Assembly: GCA_905234765.1 (NCBI GenBank)
Contig: CAJOIF010000019.1
Coordinates: forward strand, 13,610 to 77,609
Length of the DNA stretch: 64,000 nucleotides
Direction of reading: 5' to 3'
Origin: an uncultured Bacteroidales bacterium
GTDB lineage: Bacteria; Bacteroidota; Bacteroidia; Bacteroidales; F082
Below the pieces are notes generated by a model that was not told the DNA's origin, ran no database searches, and worked only from the letters and a program-made list of their open reading frames with translations. Position numbers and translations under genes: made by a program. Shown here piece by piece: positions 63,996 to 64,000 of this stretch (its first letter is position 1; each line of letters opens with the position of its first letter).

Positions 63996-64000
63996 CTTTG

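Overview
The window looks like a chromosomal piece of a Bacteroidales (Bacteroidota) bacterium, probably a gut or oral-type anaerobe known only from an assembly. The evidence is the type IX secretion genes gldM/gldN, a cargo protein with a C-terminal sorting domain, a SusC-like TonB receptor paired with a DUF4249 lipoprotein, two S46 dipeptidyl peptidases, a GSCFA protein, and many promoters with the Bacteroidota -7 box TAnnTTTG. No phage, plasmid, insertion sequence or CRISPR array was seen; the accessory content is small defence or toxin modules and intergenic repeats.

Layout. 1-3660: end of gldM, gldN, tRNA-Pro(GGG), trxB and a GSCFA gene. 3.7-12.6 kb: a propionate module, with mutA and mutB facing a minus-strand operon for methylmalonyl-CoA epimerase and a sodium-pumping methylmalonyl-CoA decarboxylase (mmdA, OadG-like subunit, biotin carrier, mmdB). 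Together these convert succinyl-CoA to propionyl-CoA and save part of the energy as a Na+ gradient. 12.6-16.7 kb: an AAA ATPase with palindromic upstream DNA, the remnant of an SGNH hydrolase gene, an intact SGNH gene and an MBOAT acyltransferase. 16.7-23.8 kb: archaeal-type gatD and gatE, an ABC exporter and glnS. 23.8-33 kb: C69 dipeptidase, PspC, a GreB-like factor with an extra Nudix-like domain, a DPP7-type peptidase, rpmF/yceD, a FucI-like protein carrying two in-frame palindromes, and a T9SS cargo. 33-42 kb: lptD, a cell-wall amidase, the DUF4249/TonB pair and tyrS. 42-45 kb: a hipB-hipS-hipT operon and a second AAA ATPase. 45-55.5 kb: DUF3089, glyA, a small OMP, the map-rlmN-hypothetical-DPP11 operon, an LptA/OstA-like protein and gpmA. 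55.5-64 kb: a divergent pair made of a membrane protein and a 1324-residue HEPN/NACHT-like STAND ATPase, then GDPD, a surface-antigen barrel, mntP and tRNA-Pro(CGG).

Two themes stand out. First, five genes are broken in this sequence (mutB, the MBOAT gene, gatD, gatE, mntP) by small indels, several in homopolymers. Sequencing error is the simplest explanation, but phase variation or decay is not excluded. Second, intergenic spaces carry families of 75-110 bp elements built from degenerate heptamers in inverted arms, often touching a stop codon. The best candidates for an undescribed system are the 55.5-60.8 kb STAND/membrane pair, the bacterial GatDE beside GlnRS, and the heptamer hairpin elements.
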